A DNA stretch of 64,000 nucleotides, from the NCBI RefSeq assembly GCF_947487915.1, contig NZ_CANKYH010000002.1, forward strand, positions 248,001 through 312,000, in the 5' to 3' direction. The notes beneath the pieces are model-generated. The model worked only from the letters and a program-made list of their open reading frames with translations, searched no databases and had not been told where the DNA came from. The translations under genes and the position numbers were made by a program. Source of the stretch: an uncultured Serinicoccus sp. (lineage in GTDB: Bacteria > Actinomycetota > Actinomycetes > Actinomycetales > Dermatophilaceae). This document shows, piece by piece, positions 9,491 to 20,582 of the stretch; the first letter of the stretch is position 1; every line of letters begins with the position of its first letter.

Positions 9491-10911
9491 CAGCCGACGG
9501 CTCCTTCCATCTGCAGCTCGATGAGGCGGTTGAGCTCGAGGGCGTACTCCATGGGCAGCTCGCGGGCGATCGGCTCCACGAAGCCGCGCACGATCATGGC
9601 CATGGCCTCGGTCTCGGACATGCCTCGGGACATGAGGTAGAACATCTGGTCCTCGGACACCTTGGACACGGTGGCCTCGTGGCCCATCTGCACGTCGTCC
9701 TCGCGGACGTCGACGTAGGGGTAGGTGTCGGACCGGGAGATCTGGTCGACCAGCAGCGCGTCACAGACCACCGAGGACCTGCTGTGGTGCGCGCCCTCGT
9801 TGATCTGCACCAGACCGCGGTAGGAGGACCGGCCGCCGCCGCGGGCCACCGACTTCGACACGATGGTCGAGGAGGTGTGCGGGGCGGCGTGCACCATCTT
9901 GGAGCCGGCGTCCTGGTGCTGACCCTCGCCCGCGAAGGCGACGGACAGCGTCTCGCCCTTGGCGTGCTCGCCGAGGAGGAAGACGGCCGGGTACTTCATC
10001 GTGACCTTGGACCCGATGTTGCCGTCGATCCACTCCATCGTCGCGCCCTCGTCGCAGGTCGCGCGCTTGGTGACGAGGTTGTAGACGTTGTTCGACCAGT
10101 TCTGGATGGTGGTGTAGCGGACCTTGGCGTTCTTCTTCACCACGATCTCGACGACCGCGCTGTGCAGGCTGTCGGTCTTGTAGATCGGCGCCGTGCAGCC
10201 CTCGACGTAGTGCACCGACGACCCTTCGTCGGCGATGATGAGGGTGCGCTCGAACTGGCCCATGTTCTCGGTGTTGATCCGGAAGTAGGCCTGCAGCGGG
10301 ATGTCGACGTGGACACCCTTGGGCACGTAGATGAACGAGCCACCGGACCAGACGGCGGTGTTGAGCGCGGAGAACTTGTTGTCGCCGGCGGGGATGACCG
10401 ACCCGAAGTACTCCCGGAACAGGTCGCCGTGCTCGCGCAGGGCGGTGTCGGTGTCCAGGAAGAGGACACCCTTCTCCTCCAGGTCCTCGCGGATCTGGTG
10501 GTAGACGACCTCGGACTCGTACTGCGCGGCGACACCGGCGACGAGCCGCTGCTTCTCGGCCTCGGGGATGCCGAGACGGTCGTAGGTGTTGCGGATGTCC
10601 TCCGGCAGGTCCTCCCAGCTGGTGGCCTGCTTCTCGGTGGACTTCACGAAGTACTTGATGTTGTCGAAGTCGATGTCCGACAGGTCCGCGCCCCAGTGGG
10701 GCATCGGCTTCTTGCCGAACAGGCGCAGAGCCTTGAGCCGCTGGTCGAGCATCCACTGGGGCTCGCTCTTGCGGTCCGAGATGTCGCGCACGACGGCCTC
10801 GGAGAGCCCGCGCCGTGCCGAGGCTCCGGCCTCGTCGCGGTCGGCCCAGCCGTACTCGTACTTGCCCAGGTCCTTCAGGCCCGGGTTGAGCTCCTCGATG
10901 TTGGTGCTCAT
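9490..10911 (-). CDS. sufB: SufB, FeS scaffold complex subunit
   Basis: This 473-residue SufB is the core scaffold on which [4Fe-4S] clusters are built. Recognisable blocks include [13 protein letters not shown] near the N-terminus, [33 protein letters not shown], the [19 protein letters not shown] segment, and the C-terminal [20 protein letters not shown] region. The conserved cysteine in the RATCDEG segment is the proposed sulfur entry residue. Uninterrupted length indicates no intein, unlike some mycobacterial SufB proteins. The ATG at 10911 follows the sufR stop by one base, implying translational coupling to the regulator. Confidence 0.95.
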   Translation of the reverse strand: MSTNIEELNPGLKDLGKYEYGWADRDEAGASARRGLSEAVVRDISDRKSEPQWMLDQRLKALRLFGKKPMPHWGADLSDIDFDNIKYFVKSTEKQATSWEDLPEDIRNTYDRLGIPEAEKQRLVAGVAAQYESEVVYHQIREDLEEKGVLFLDTDTALREHGDLFREYFGSVIPAGDNKFSALNTAVWSGGSFIYVPKGVHVDIPLQAYFRINTENMGQFERTLIIADEGSSVHYVEGCTAPIYKTDSLHSAVVEIVVKKNAKVRYTTIQNWSNNVYNLVTKRATCDEGATMEWIDGNIGSKVTMKYPAVFLLGEHAKGETLSVAFAGEGQHQDAGSKMVHAAPHTSSTIVSKSVARGGGRSSYRGLVQINEGAHHSRSSVVCDALLVDQISRSDTYPYVDVREDDVQMGHEATVSKVSEDQMFYLMSRGMSETEAMAMIVRGFVEPIARELPMEYALELNRLIELQMEGAVG

Positions 10912-10912
10912 G

Positions 10913-11734
10913 TCACGTCCTCTCGTCGGCGGTGCGGTCGGTGGGGTCAGGTGGTGTCGGGGTCCTCGGTATGACGAACGGTGGCGCACTCGCTCTTTCT
11001 TCCGCACTCGGCGGAGCGGTCCCGAGGGCGCCGATCGGCACGAAGGTCGTGCAGACGTGCTCGCCCCCGGCCAGCGTGGCCAGCCGCTGGACGTGCACGT
11101 CGAGGATGCGGGCGATGGCCTTGGTCTCGGCCTCGCAGAACTGGGGGAACTCGGTCGCGACCTCGCGCACCGGGCAGTGGCCCTGGCACAGCTGCAGGCC
11201 GGCAAGCCCGGTCCCCTCCCCCACGGGCCGGGCGGAGGCGGCATACCCCTCGTGCGAGAGCGCCTTGGCCAGGGCGGCCGTGCGCGTCTGGAGGTCGTCG
11301 CTCCCGGCGTCGGCGACGGCGCGGTCGACGGAGGCGCGCAGGCGCTGCTCGAGCTGCGCGATCTGGGCCTCGGCGAAGGACTCGACCGCGGCGACCCCGA
11401 CCCGGTCGGCGAGGTAGTGCAGTGCGGCGTTCGCCACCCCGTCGTAGCTGGTGCGGAACTGCTCCTGCCCCAGCGAGGTCAGGACATAGGCCCGCGCGGG
11501 GCGGCCACGGCCCCGGCGGCCGGGCAGCGGGCCGTCGTGCTCGGCGATGAGCCCGGCCTCGTCGAGGGCGTCCAGATGGCGGCGCACAGCCGCCGGGGTC
11601 AGCCCCAGCTCCTTGGCCAGTGCGCTCGCCGTCACCGGCGCCCGCTCCCCCACGGCGCGACGCACGCGGTCCCGGGTCCGGGACTCGTCGTGCACCTCCG
11701 CCATGGCGTCGGGCACCTGCGTGATATTCACCAT
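10913..11734 (-). CDS. sufR: SufR, Fe-S cluster-sensing repressor of suf operon
   Basis: This roughly 273-residue winged-helix regulator has an N-terminal ArsR/DeoR-like HTH ([24 protein letters not shown] region). Its C-terminal half carries the cysteines that ligate a redox-sensitive cluster: [22 protein letters not shown] followed by EHVCTTF. It is the first suf gene, immediately upstream of sufB, as in other actinobacteria (Rv1460). The start is ambiguous. The ATG at 11734 begins MVNITQVPD with no clear Shine-Dalgarno. The ATG at 11704 (MAEVHDES) has AGGTG upstream and would leave the operator-like repeat in the leader. Autoregulation via the repeat at 11728-11744 is inference. Confidence 0.9.
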   Translation of the reverse strand: MVNITQVPDAMAEVHDESRTRDRVRRAVGERAPVTASALAKELGLTPAAVRRHLDALDEAGLIAEHDGPLPGRRGRGRPARAYVLTSLGQEQFRTSYDGVANAALHYLADRVGVAAVESFAEAQIAQLEQRLRASVDRAVADAGSDDLQTRTAALAKALSHEGYAASARPVGEGTGLAGLQLCQGHCPVREVATEFPQFCEAETKAIARILDVHVQRLATLAGGEHVCTTFVPIGALGTAPPSAEERASAPPFVIPRTPTPPDPTDRTADERT

Positions 11735-11744
11735 GACAGTGTGA
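11728..11744. promoter_or_regulatory. Candidate SufR operator
   Basis: An imperfect inverted repeat, TCACC-N5-AGTGT extended to TCAC...GTGA, overlaps the upstream sufR start codon. Read in the operon direction it is ACACT-N5-GGTGA. This differs by one base from the ACACT-N5-TGTGA element I associate with mycobacterial SufR. A TTGGCA hexamer followed 18 bases later by CACACT could be the promoter it covers. The repeat is visible; the binding is inferred. Confidence 0.45.
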
Positions 11745-11801
11745 CGTATTCGCGTGACCGGTGCCAAGGTAGGGCACCCTCACCCTGGACGGCGGGGCCG
11801 G

Positions 11802-12581
11802 TCAGTCCGACCAGCGCAGCAGCCGACGCGCGAGCAGTCCCGCCAGCAGCCCCCAGACCAGCAGGACCAGGAGCGCGCGGACGTTCCAGGCGCCCAGGAC
11901 GAAGGCGTCGCGCAGGGCGTCCCCGAGGGCCGCGGTCGGCAGCAGGGAGAGCAGCGGCTCGCCGGGGAGCGCGACCGCCGGGAGCACGGTCCCACCGAAC
12001 CCGGCCAGCAGCACCCAGACGAGGTTGGCCAGCGCGAGGACGGCCTCCGCGCGCAGCGCGCCGCCCAGGCACGCGGCGAGCGACACCAGGGCCAGGGCCC
12101 CCAGGACGACGGCCACGACCGCCGGGAGCAGGCCGGCCACGTCCGGACGCCAGCCGAGGGCGCCCGCGACCCCACCGAGGAGGAGCAGCTGCAGGGCCAG
12201 CACGGCGAGGACGGCCGTCGTCTTCGCGAGGAGCAGGCCACCGCGACCGAGCGGGGTGGTGCCCAGCAGGCGGAGGACGCCCCAGCGACGTTCGAAGCCC
12301 AGCAGGATGGCCTGGCCGGTGAAGGCGGTGGAGAGCACGGTGAGGGCGAGGACGCCAGGGGCGAGGACGTCGATGCGAGCGGCGTCGGACCACCGTTCGA
12401 CCGCCAGCTGGGGGGAGCTCACGAGGCTCAGCCCGACGAGGGCGAGGACGGGCAGCACCACCGAGACCAGCAACTGCTCGCCGTGGCGCAGGAGCCCGAG
12501 CGCCTCGAACCTCGCCTGGGCCAGGACCCGACGGACCGCCGGCGCCTCCCGCCGCGTGTCGGTCGTCCCGGCGGCGGTCAC
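11802..12581 (-). CDS. ABC transporter permease (ABC-2 type)
   Basis: This 259-residue integral membrane protein has about six hydrophobic segments and is typical of ABC-2-type export permeases. Its GTG start overlaps the stop of the upstream ATPase (GTGA), so the two form one transporter. The GTG was picked for this overlap and because upstream in-frame sequence is antisense-like. It is the last gene before sufR. Equivalent permease/ATPase genes sit between ctaA and the suf operon in Mycobacterium (Rv1456c-Rv1458c region), so the association is conserved. Substrate is unknown. A short hairpin GGTGCC/GGCACC (11760-11778) separates it from sufR but is too weak to be a convincing terminator. 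Confidence 0.85.
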   Translation of the reverse strand: MTAAGTTDTRREAPAVRRVLAQARFEALGLLRHGEQLLVSVVLPVLALVGLSLVSSPQLAVERWSDAARIDVLAPGVLALTVLSTAFTGQAILLGFERRWGVLRLLGTTPLGRGGLLLAKTTAVLAVLALQLLLLGGVAGALGWRPDVAGLLPAVVAVVLGALALVSLAACLGGALRAEAVLALANLVWVLLAGFGGTVLPAVALPGEPLLSLLPTAALGDALRDAFVLGAWNVRALLVLLVWGLLAGLLARRLLRWSD

Positions 12582-13315
12582 AGCGACACCCCGTCGGTCA
12601 GCGCGAAGTAGGCTTCTTCGAGGCCCGCGGCCCCGGCACCGGAGCAGACCTCGTCGACACTTCCCGCCGCCGCCACCCGGCCACCGACCACGACCGCCAC
12701 CCGGTCGGCCAGCCGCTCGGCCTCCTCGAAGGAGTGCGTCGTCACCACCGTGGCCGTCCCGCGTGCGGCCACCTCGCGCAGCAGCACGTGCACCTCGCGG
12801 CGGGCGTGCGGGTCCAGGCCGGCGGTGGGCTCGTCGAGGAACACCACCTCCGGCGACCCCACGAGCGCGGCGGCCAGCGCGACCCGCTGCCGCTGGCCGC
12901 CGGAGAGCCGACGGACCGTCGTGCGCTCGAAGGCGGGGATGCCGAGGCGGCCGGCCAGCTCGGCGACGTCGACCGGGGTGGAGTACAGGCGGGCAAGGTG
13001 CGGCAGCAGGGCACGCGGGGTGACCGCCTGCGGCAGCCCACCGTCCTGCAGCATGACGCCCACGCGGTCCCGGTGGTCGGCACCCGCACCGTAGGGACGG
13101 CGGCCCAGCACCCGCACCTGCCCGCCGTCCGGCCGCTGCAGGCCCACGGCGATCTCGACGGCGGTCGTCTTGCCCGCGCCATTGGGCCCCAGCACGCAGG
13201 TGACCTCGCCGTGGCGCGCCGACAGCGTCAGTCCCCGCAGCGCGGTGGTCGCCCCGAAGCTCCGGGTCAGGTCGCGCAGCTCGACGGCGTACGGGCGGGG
13301 GTCGCCCTCGCTCAC
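12578..13315 (-). CDS. ABC transporter ATP-binding protein (DrrA/CcmA-like)
   Basis: This 245-residue ATPase has Walker A GPNGAGKTT, signature LSGGQRQRVALA and Walker B VVFLDEPTAGLD. It is of the multidrug/ABC-2 exporter type and energises the permease encoded downstream. Its GTG start overlaps the ctaA stop by four bases, so it is translationally coupled to heme A synthase. That coupling makes a role in cytochrome oxidase biogenesis or heme-related export plausible, but nothing in the protein itself proves it. Confidence 0.88.
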   Translation of the reverse strand: MSEGDPRPYAVELRDLTRSFGATTALRGLTLSARHGEVTCVLGPNGAGKTTAVEIAVGLQRPDGGQVRVLGRRPYGAGADHRDRVGVMLQDGGLPQAVTPRALLPHLARLYSTPVDVAELAGRLGIPAFERTTVRRLSGGQRQRVALAAALVGSPEVVFLDEPTAGLDPHARREVHVLLREVAARGTATVVTTHSFEEAERLADRVAVVVGGRVAAAGSVDEVCSGAGAAGLEEAYFALTDGVSL

Positions 13316-14364
13316 CGCTGCCGCTCGCGTTCCCTCGTCGCGGCCGCGGGCGCGTCCGGCTCCGAGACGTCGGTGGTCGCGCCCGGTCCGGGCGCGCTGA
13401 CGGCATACATGACGTGGACCGTCATCGCGGTGACCGCGATGAGGGCCGCCGCCCCGACGAGGTGCAGGGCCACGGCGGCGACCGGCAGCCCGGTGAAGAA
13501 CTGGTAGTAGCCGACGGCGGCCTGGCCCAGCAGGACGGCGGACAGCACGAGGAGCATCCGGCGCACGACCGGCGGCCAGCCCAGGGCGAAGGCACTCAGC
13601 ACGGCCGCCCCGGTGGTCAGCACCAGGACGTAGACCGGGACGACGTGGGCCCTCGTGACGAGGTAGGCGTCAAAGGTGTGCCGGGCCACCTCGCCGGAGT
13701 CCCCCGAGTGCGGGCCGGTGCCGGTGACGAGGGTCCCGAGGTAGACGGCGAGGGCCGCGCTCAGCGCGATGACGACCGCGAGCGCCCGGATCGCCCGGCG
13801 CCCGGCGCCGACCTGGCCGGGGCGCTGCGCGTGCGCCGCCTGCGGCAGGCTCGCCCGGCGCGCCCGCACGACCAGCAGGGACCCGAGCGCGATGAGCACG
13901 CCCGAGACCAGGAAGTGGACCCCGACCACCCACGGGTTGAGGCCGGTGAGGACGGTGATCCCGCCGAGGACCGCCTGCAGCGGGATGCCCAGCCCCATGA
14001 CCAGGGCGAGGACGAACAGGTCGCGGTGCTCGCGCCGCAGCCGCCAGACGGCCAGGAAGGTGAGGATCGCGATGGCGGCCAGGAGGAAGGTGAGGACCCG
14101 GTTGCCGAACTCGATGACACCGTGCACCCCCATCTCCGGCGTGTTGGTCCACGACGCGTCCGTGCAGCGGGGCCACGTCGGGCAGCCCAGCCCGCTCCCG
14201 GTCAGGCGCACCAGACCTCCGGTCAGGACGAGCAGGGAGTTGGCGAGCAGCGAGGCCAGCGCCATGCCGCGCAGCCAACGACCGGGCGTGCGCGGCAGCA
14301 GCCGACCGAGCAGCGACGACGCGGGAGCGGCCGGCTCGTGCCTGCGGTCGAGGGAGGTTGTCAT
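13312..14364 (-). CDS. ctaA: Heme A synthase (CtaA/COX15)
   Basis: This 350-residue membrane protein converts heme O to heme A for aa3-type cytochrome oxidase. Eight hydrophobic segments are visible. The N-terminal half carries [21 protein letters not shown], with the CPxWPxC cysteine pair of Gram-positive CtaA, and [11 protein letters not shown] with the family E-x-x-x-R pattern. Heme-ligating histidines occur in both halves (for example GVHGVIEF and [10 protein letters not shown]). The ATG overlaps the ctaB stop (ATGA). Membrane location, operating directly after CtaB. Confidence 0.92.
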   Translation of the reverse strand: MTTSLDRRHEPAAPASSLLGRLLPRTPGRWLRGMALASLLANSLLVLTGGLVRLTGSGLGCPTWPRCTDASWTNTPEMGVHGVIEFGNRVLTFLLAAIAILTFLAVWRLRREHRDLFVLALVMGLGIPLQAVLGGITVLTGLNPWVVGVHFLVSGVLIALGSLLVVRARRASLPQAAHAQRPGQVGAGRRAIRALAVVIALSAALAVYLGTLVTGTGPHSGDSGEVARHTFDAYLVTRAHVVPVYVLVLTTGAAVLSAFALGWPPVVRRMLLVLSAVLLGQAAVGYYQFFTGLPVAAVALHLVGAAALIAVTAMTVHVMYAVSAPGPGATTDVSEPDAPAAATRERERQR

Positions 14365-15335
14365 GACAGCGGCAGGTGCAGCAGCGGGTCGACCGCCACC
14401 GCGAGGAAGAGGAGGGTGAGGTAGCTGATGGAGAAGTGGAACAGCCGCATCGCGCCCAGCGGTGCCCCGGTGACCCCGGCCCGGGCGCGGGCGAGGAGCC
14501 GGTGCGACTCGATGACGAAGACCGCGCCGGCGACCACCGCCACCACGGTGTAGATCCACCCCATCGGGGCGACGGGGACGAGGACGAGCGAGGTGAGGAC
14601 GGTGACCCACGCGTAGAGCACGACCTGCCGGCCCACGGCGATGTCCTCGGCGACCACGGGCAGCATCGGTACCCCGGCAGCGGCGTAGTCCTCCTTGAAC
14701 CGCATGGACAGCGGCCAGTAGTGCGGCGGGGTCCAGAAGAAGACCACGAGGAAGAGCACGAGGGCCGCCCAGGAGAGGCTGCCGGTCACCGCCGACCACC
14801 CGATCAGGACCGGCATGCACCCGGCCACGCCGCCCCAGACGATGTTCTGGCTGGTGCGCCGCTTCAGCACGATCGTGTAGAACACGACGTAGAGCAGGAT
14901 CGCCCCGAGCGCCAGCGCCGCCGACAGCGCGTTGACGACCAGGCCCAGCCACAGGACCGAGGCCACGCCGAGCACGCCACCGAAGACCAGGGCTGCACGG
15001 GGCGAGACGGCCCCGGTGACCAGGGGACGCGTCGAGGTGCGGTGCATGCGGGCGTCGATGTCGCGGTCGAGGAAGCAGTTGAGGACGTTGGCCGACGCGG
15101 CCGCGAGGGTGCCCCCGACGAGGGTCGCGACGATGAGCCAGACGGGAGGGACCCCGCGCTCGGCGAGGAACATGACGGGGAAGGTCGTGACCAGCAGCAG
15201 CTCGATGATCCGCGGCTTGGTCAGTGCGACGTAGTCGCCGACGACCTGCCGCCAGCCTCTACCCCCCTGGCCCTCGCCCGTGGTCCCGGGCCGCGTCCGT
15301 CCGGGACGGCCAGGACGGGGGTCGAGCGTGGTCAC
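14361..15335 (-). CDS. ctaB: Protoheme IX farnesyltransferase (heme O synthase)
   Basis: This 324-residue UbiA-family prenyltransferase makes heme O from heme B and farnesyl diphosphate. Conserved elements are [16 protein letters not shown] at the start of the core, the aspartate-rich [15 protein letters not shown] motif, and the second motif around [17 protein letters not shown]. Nine or so hydrophobic helices are present. The GTG at 15335 was chosen because AAGGA precedes it. Alternative longer starts would add an arginine-rich, non-membrane tail. It is divergent from tkt and heads the ctaB-ctaA-ABC-suf series. Confidence 0.92.
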   Translation of the reverse strand: MTTLDPRPGRPGRTRPGTTGEGQGGRGWRQVVGDYVALTKPRIIELLLVTTFPVMFLAERGVPPVWLIVATLVGGTLAAASANVLNCFLDRDIDARMHRTSTRPLVTGAVSPRAALVFGGVLGVASVLWLGLVVNALSAALALGAILLYVVFYTIVLKRRTSQNIVWGGVAGCMPVLIGWSAVTGSLSWAALVLFLVVFFWTPPHYWPLSMRFKEDYAAAGVPMLPVVAEDIAVGRQVVLYAWVTVLTSLVLVPVAPMGWIYTVVAVVAGAVFVIESHRLLARARAGVTGAPLGAMRLFHFSISYLTLLFLAVAVDPLLHLPLS

Positions 15336-15554
15336 GGCATCCTTCGGGGGGTCGCGGTGCAGGTCGGGCGTGGAGCCGCTGGGGCTCTCGACGCGTCCTC
15401 CATCGTAGCCGCCCGCCCCAGCGCCCTGCGCCCGGGATCGGCGGGGGCCCGCCCGGCTCGCGCGCCGCCGCACAGGGACTAAGGTCGGGGTGTACCGGGG
15501 CGTCATCGCGCCGCTCCGACGCCACGTGCCCACGCACCGTCAGGAGATGAACCA
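15336..15554. promoter_or_regulatory. ctaB / tkt divergent intergenic region
   Basis: These 219 non-coding bases must hold the promoters of two long operons. A TAAGGT hexamer at 15480-15485 is a possible -10 for tkt, giving a leader of about 70 bases. The tkt ribosome binding site AGGAG is just before its GTG. I see no clear -35, operator or riboswitch. Confidence 0.4.
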
Positions 15555-17756
15555 GTGACCACCTCCACCGAGAACCTCACCGCCGGCCGGGACAGCTCCC
15601 TGCCCCACCCCGTCTGCTCCCAGGTCGGCTGGACCGATGCGGACGTGCGCGCGGTGGACACCGCCCGCGTGCTCGCCGCCGACGCCGTGGAGAAGTGCGG
15701 CAGCGGGCACCCCGGCACCGCCATGAGCCTCGCGCCGTTGGCCTACCTGCTCTACCAGAACGTCATGGTGCACGACCCCTCCGACCCGCACTGGCTGGGC
15801 CGAGACCGGTTCGTGCTCTCGGCCGGGCACTCCTGCCTGACCCAGTACATCCAGCTCTACCTGTCCGGGTACGGCCTGCAGCTGGAGGACCTGCAGCAGC
15901 TGCGCACGTGGGGGTCCGCCACCCCTGGGCACCCCGAGGTGCACCACACCACCGGCGTCGAGATGACCACCGGACCGCTGGGGTCCGGGCTCGCCTCGGC
16001 CGTCGGCCTGGCCATGGCGCAGCGCCGGCAGCGGGGGATGCTCGACCCGGACGCCGCCCCCGGGGAGTCCCCCTTCGACCACCAGATCTGGGTCATCGCC
16101 TCCGACGGCGACATCATGGAGGGCGTCACGTCCGAGGCGAGCTCGCTGGCCGGGCACCAGGAGCTGTCCAACCTCACGGTCATCTACGACCAGAACTTCA
16201 TCTCCATCGAGGACGACACCGACATCTCGTTCAGCGAGGACGTGGCCCGGCGCTACGAGGCGTACGGGTGGGCCACCGAGGTGGTCGACTGGCGCGACCA
16301 GGCCCCCTACACCGAGAACATCGACGAGCTGTATGCCGCGCTGCAGGCCGCGCGGGCCCGGACCGACCGCCCGACCCTGGTCCTGCTGCGCACCATCATC
16401 GCCTGGCCGGCACCGGAGGCGCGGGACACCGGCGCCGCCCATGGCTCCGCGCTCGGGGCCGAGGAGGTCTCGGCGACCAAGCAGCTGCTGGGCTTCGACG
16501 CCCGGCGCACGTTCGCCGTCGAGGACGAGGTGCTGGAGCACGCCCGACGGGTGGGCGAGCGCGGGGCGCAGGCCCACTCCGCGTGGGAGGACCGCTACCA
16601 GACGTGGCGCTCGGCGCACCCGGAGAACGCCGCCCTCCTCGACCGCCTGCAGCGGCACGAGCTTCCCGACGGCCTGGACGGCGCCATCCCGACCTTCCCG
16701 GCGGACGAGAAGGGCATGGCGACGAGGAAGGCGTCCGGAGAGGTGCTCAGCGCCCTCGCCGACGTGATGCCGGAGCTGTGGGGAGGCTCCGCCGACCTCG
16801 CCGGCTCCAACAACACGACGATGTCCGGCGTCCCCTCCTTCGTGCCCAGCGGCAAGGCCACGGAGATGTTCCCCGGTGACGAGTACGGCCGCACCCTGCA
16901 CTTCGGCATCCGCGAGAACGCCATGGGGATGATCCTCAACGGCATCTGCCTCGAGGGTCTCACCCGGCCCTACGGCGGGACCTTCCTCACCTTTTCGGAC
17001 TACATGCGCCCGTCGCTGCGGCTGGCCGCCATCCAGCAGGCCAACCCGGTCTACGTGTGGACCCACGACAGCATCGGGCTCGGCGAGGACGGACCGACCC
17101 ACCAGCCGGTGGAGCACCTCGCGGCCCTGCGGGCCATCCCCGGGCTGGACGTCATCCGTCCGGCGGACGCCAACGAGACGGCTGTGGCGTGGCGCACCGT
17201 CCTCGGTATCCAGGACCACCCCGCAGCGCTGGTCCTGAGCCGGCAGAACCTCCCGACCTTCGACCGGGACGTCATGGAGCCGGCCGAGGGGACGGCGCGC
17301 GGCGCCTACGTGCTTCAGGAGGCGGGCAACGGTGAGCCCGAGGTGATCCTCGTGGCCACCGGGTCCGAGGTGCAGCTCGCCGTCCAAGCGCGTGAGCGCC
17401 TCGAGGCCGACGGCGTCGCCACCCGGGTCGTGTCCATGCCCTGCCGCGAGTGGTTCGCCCAGCAGGACCGCGCCTACCGCGAGCAGGTGCTGCCGCCGCG
17501 GGTGCGGGCCAGGGTGAGCGTCGAGGCAGCCGTGGGTCAGGGCTGGCGAGAGGTCGTCGGTGACGCCGGCCGGCTCGTGAGCCTGGAGCACTACGGCGCC
17601 TCGGCCGACTACCAGCGGCTCTTCGACGAGTTCGGCATCACCACCGACGCCGTGGTCGCCGCCGCCCGGGACTCCCTCACCGACACCACCCGCGACCCGG
17701 TGCCCGGCGGGGTCGAGGTCCCGGACGACGGCGGCACCGAGACCGTCGGGGCCTGA
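15555..17756 (+). CDS. tkt: Transketolase
   Basis: This 733-residue thiamine-diphosphate enzyme of the non-oxidative pentose phosphate pathway transfers two-carbon ketol units. Visible features are [16 protein letters not shown] (substrate histidine), the cofactor motif [18 protein letters not shown]...YDQN, the pyrimidine domain [15 protein letters not shown] with [13 protein letters not shown] (catalytic Glu), and the C-terminal domain [13 protein letters not shown]. The GTG start has AGGAG upstream. It is the first gene of tkt-tal-pgi-zwf-opcA, an arrangement typical of actinobacteria (Rv1449c-Rv1446c). Confidence 0.96.
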   Translation: MTTSTENLTAGRDSSLPHPVCSQVGWTDADVRAVDTARVLAADAVEKCGSGHPGTAMSLAPLAYLLYQNVMVHDPSDPHWLGRDRFVLSAGHSCLTQYIQLYLSGYGLQLEDLQQLRTWGSATPGHPEVHHTTGVEMTTGPLGSGLASAVGLAMAQRRQRGMLDPDAAPGESPFDHQIWVIASDGDIMEGVTSEASSLAGHQELSNLTVIYDQNFISIEDDTDISFSEDVARRYEAYGWATEVVDWRDQAPYTENIDELYAALQAARARTDRPTLVLLRTIIAWPAPEARDTGAAHGSALGAEEVSATKQLLGFDARRTFAVEDEVLEHARRVGERGAQAHSAWEDRYQTWRSAHPENAALLDRLQRHELPDGLDGAIPTFPADEKGMATRKASGEVLSALADVMPELWGGSADLAGSNNTTMSGVPSFVPSGKATEMFPGDEYGRTLHFGIRENAMGMILNGICLEGLTRPYGGTFLTFSDYMRPSLRLAAIQQANPVYVWTHDSIGLGEDGPTHQPVEHLAALRAIPGLDVIRPADANETAVAWRTVLGIQDHPAALVLSRQNLPTFDRDVMEPAEGTARGAYVLQEAGNGEPEVILVATGSEVQLAVQARERLEADGVATRVVSMPCREWFAQQDRAYREQVLPPRVRARVSVEAAVGQGWREVVGDAGRLVSLEHYGASADYQRLFDEFGITTDAVVAAARDSLTDTTRDPVPGGVEVPDDGGTETVGA

Positions 17757-17796
17757 GCCCCACCCACCGCCTTCCCACCACCACCTGAGGAGCGAG

Positions 17797-18948
17797 ATGA
17801 CTGACCACGCCCGCACCACCCTCCACGACCTGGCCGACGCCGGGGTCTCCGTCTGGCTGGACGACCTGAACCGACCGATGATCTCCTCCGGGGAGCTGCA
17901 GTCCTACGTGGACCGCGGCGTCCTGGGGGTCACCACCAACCCGACCATCTTCGCGTCGGCCCTGGCCGAGGGCGACGCCTACTCCGACCAGGTCCGCGCC
18001 CTCGCCGGCGACGGCGCGGACGTGGACGACGCGGTGTTCGCGCTCACCACCGACGACGTCCGCAACGCCTGCGACGTGCTGCTCCCGGTCTACGAGAGCA
18101 CCGGCGGGGTCGACGGGCGGGTGTCCATCGAGGTGGACCCGGGCGCGGCCAAGGACACCGAGCGCACCGTGCAGATCGCGCAGCAGCTGTGGTCGACGAT
18201 CGACCGGCCCAACCTCTTCGTCAAGATCCCCGCCACCGTCGAGGGTCTTCCGGCGATCACGCAGACCCTGGCCAGCGGTATCAGCGTCAACGTCACCCTG
18301 ATCTTCTCGCTGGACCGCTACCGCGGGGTCATGAACGCCTACCTCACCGGTCTCGAGCAGGCCCGCGAGCAGGGTCGCGACCTGTCCTCCATCCACTCGG
18401 TGGCGAGCTTCTTCGTCTCCCGCGTGGACGGCGAGATCGACTCCCAGCTCGAGGAGATCGGCACCGACGAGGCCCTCGCCCTGCGGGGACGGGCGGGCCT
18501 GGCCAACGCCCGGTTGGCCTACCAGGCCTTCGAGGAGGTCTTCGCCACCCCGCGCTGGCAGAACCTCGCGGACGACGGCGCCCACCTTCAGCGTCCGCTG
18601 TGGGCCTCCACCGGGGTGAAGAACCCGGACTACGAGGACACGATGTACGTCACCGGGCTCGTCGCCCCGCACACCGTCAACACCATGCCGGGCAAGACCC
18701 TGGAGGCCACCGTCGACCATGCCGAGCTCCGCGGTGACACAATCACCGGGACCTACGACGAGGCGCAGCAGGTGCTCGACGACCTCGAGCGGGTCGGCGT
18801 GTCCTACGCGGAGGTCGTCGAGCAGCTCGAGGTCGAGGGCGTGGACAAGTTCGAGAAGTCGTGGTCCGAGCTGCTCGGGACCGTGCAGGACGAGCTGGAC
18901 AAGGCCGGCCAGGGCGGGAGCGGCAAGAACAGCGAGGAGGCCCGGTGA
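17797..18948 (+). CDS. tal: Transaldolase
   Basis: This 383-residue class I aldolase-fold enzyme transfers dihydroxyacetone units between sugar phosphates. It is of the long actinobacterial type. Landmarks are [13 protein letters not shown], the Schiff-base lysine in [28 protein letters not shown], and [12 protein letters not shown]. The start has CTGAGGAG upstream. Its stop overlaps the pgi start (GTGA), so expression is coupled to the next gene. Cytosolic. Confidence 0.96.
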   Translation: MTDHARTTLHDLADAGVSVWLDDLNRPMISSGELQSYVDRGVLGVTTNPTIFASALAEGDAYSDQVRALAGDGADVDDAVFALTTDDVRNACDVLLPVYESTGGVDGRVSIEVDPGAAKDTERTVQIAQQLWSTIDRPNLFVKIPATVEGLPAITQTLASGISVNVTLIFSLDRYRGVMNAYLTGLEQAREQGRDLSSIHSVASFFVSRVDGEIDSQLEEIGTDEALALRGRAGLANARLAYQAFEEVFATPRWQNLADDGAHLQRPLWASTGVKNPDYEDTMYVTGLVAPHTVNTMPGKTLEATVDHAELRGDTITGTYDEAQQVLDDLERVGVSYAEVVEQLEVEGVDKFEKSWSELLGTVQDELDKAGQGGSGKNSEEAR

Positions 18949-20582
18949 GCGCCCTGGCGGTCCAGGCCGTGGGCGCCGCCGCCGAGGCGGTCGAGCGCCA
19001 CCTGCCCGACCTGGTCCAGGACGCGGTGGCGTCGCGGCTGTTCGCCCGTGACGCCACGCTCTGGGGGCCCGACGCGGAGTCCGAGGCGGCCATCAGGCTG
19101 TCCTGGGTCGGACTGCACCGCAGCTCGCGCCCGCTCGTGGGCGAGGTCGAGGCCCTGCGCGAGGAGCTGCGCGAGCGGGGGGTCCGGCGCATCGTGCTCT
19201 GCGGTATGGGTGGCTCGTCCTTGGCGCCGGAGGTCATCACGGGCACCGCTGGCGTCGAGCTGGTGGTCCTCGACAGCTCCGACCCCGACATGGTGCGGTC
19301 GGCCCTGCAGGAGGACCTCGCCGGGAGCGCCGTGGTGGTCTCCTCCAAGTCCGGGTCGACCCTGGAGACGGACAGCCAGCGGCGCGCCTTCGTGCACGCC
19401 TTCAGCGAGGCCGGCATCGACCCGACCGAGCGGATCGTGGTCGTGACCGACCCCGGCAGCCCGCTCGACGAGCAGTCGCGGGCCGACGGGTACCGCGTGG
19501 TGAACGCCGACCCCGAGGTCGGTGGCCGCTACTCGGCACTGACCGCCTTCGGGCTCGTCCCCTCCGGCCTGGCCGGTGCCGACATCGGGGCCCTCCTCGA
19601 CGAGGCGGAGGTGGTCGCCGACCTCCTCGCCGAGGACGACGAGGCCAACCCCGGGCTGCGGCTGGGCGCCGCCCTGGCCGGCACCCGTCCGCTGCGCGAC
19701 AAGCTGCTCTTCACCGACGCCGGCTCGGGCATCGCCGGGCTCGCCGACTGGGCCGAGCAGCTCATCGCCGAGTCGACCGGCAAGCAGGGCACGGGGGTCC
19801 TCCCCGTCGTCGCGCCCGCGGGCGACTCCCCGACCGCCGGTCTGGGCTCGACCGACGACTGCACCGTCGTGGTCCTGGCCCCCGAGGACGGGGACGACGA
19901 GGAGGTCCCCGCCGTCGAGGGCGTCGGGTCGCTGGTCGCGGTGTCCGGGTCGCTCGGCGCACAGCTGCTGCTGTGGGAGGTCGCCACCGCCGTGGCCGGG
20001 CGTCTGCTGGGGATCAACCCCTTCGACCAGCCCGACGTCGAGAGCGCCAAGCAGGCGGCTCGGGACATCATGGAGGACGGCGCCGACGGCGCGGGCCGCC
20101 CCGACCTCGTCGACGATGCCGTGGAGATCCGCGCCGCGGGCGGCGGGTGGTTGCCCGAGGGCGTCAGCACGCTGGAGGGAGCGGTCGACGCGTTGCTGGG
20201 TGAGCTCGACCCCGGCACCGGCTACCTGTCCCTCATGGTCTACCTCGACCGCGTGGAGCACGCCGACCTCGCCGAGGTGCAGGGCGACCTGGTCCGGCGG
20301 ACCGGGCGGCCCGTCACCTTCGGCTGGGGCCCCCGTTTCCTGCACTCCACCGGGCAGTACCACAAGGGCGGCCCGGCCCAGGGCGTCTACCTCCAGGTGA
20401 CCGGTGCGCCCGGCCAGGACCTGCCGGTACCGGGCAAGGACTACACCTTCGGGGAGTTCATCTCGGCCCAGGCCGCGGGTGACGCCGGCGTCCTGGCCGA
20501 CCACGGGCGCCCCGTCCTGCGCGTGCACCTCACCGACCAGGACCAGGGACTGGCCCAGCTGCGTACCGTGCTCGCCCGGTGA
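18945..20582 (+). CDS. pgi: Glucose-6-phosphate isomerase
   Basis: This 545-residue protein contains SIS-type sugar isomerase domains. It has [10 protein letters not shown] near residue 90 (phosphate binding), [10 protein letters not shown] (phosphate loop), and a C-terminal [14 protein letters not shown] block with the catalytic lysine/histidine region. It interconverts glucose-6-P and fructose-6-P, linking glycolysis with the pentose phosphate genes around it. The sequence is of the divergent actinobacterial/tal-pgi-fusion-like subtype rather than the E. coli type. The GTG start was chosen for the GTGA overlap with tal and GAGGAGG upstream. Confidence 0.9.
   Translation: MSALAVQAVGAAAEAVERHLPDLVQDAVASRLFARDATLWGPDAESEAAIRLSWVGLHRSSRPLVGEVEALREELRERGVRRIVLCGMGGSSLAPEVITGTAGVELVVLDSSDPDMVRSALQEDLAGSAVVVSSKSGSTLETDSQRRAFVHAFSEAGIDPTERIVVVTDPGSPLDEQSRADGYRVVNADPEVGGRYSALTAFGLVPSGLAGADIGALLDEAEVVADLLAEDDEANPGLRLGAALAGTRPLRDKLLFTDAGSGIAGLADWAEQLIAESTGKQGTGVLPVVAPAGDSPTAGLGSTDDCTVVVLAPEDGDDEEVPAVEGVGSLVAVSGSLGAQLLLWEVATAVAGRLLGINPFDQPDVESAKQAARDIMEDGADGAGRPDLVDDAVEIRAAGGGWLPEGVSTLEGAVDALLGELDPGTGYLSLMVYLDRVEHADLAEVQGDLVRRTGRPVTFGWGPRFLHSTGQYHKGGPAQGVYLQVTGAPGQDLPVPGKDYTFGEFISAQAAGDAGVLADHGRPVLRVHLTDQDQGLAQLRTVLAR

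Noticed and set aside
11760-11778. Hairpin GGTGCC/GGCACC between the ABC permease and sufR as terminator
   Set aside because: Six base pairs with a seven-base loop and no U-tract; more likely part of the sufR promoter region.
15540-17819. 759-codon minus-strand frame opposite tkt
   Set aside because: tkt is unmistakable on the plus strand and the antisense product has no recognisable motifs.
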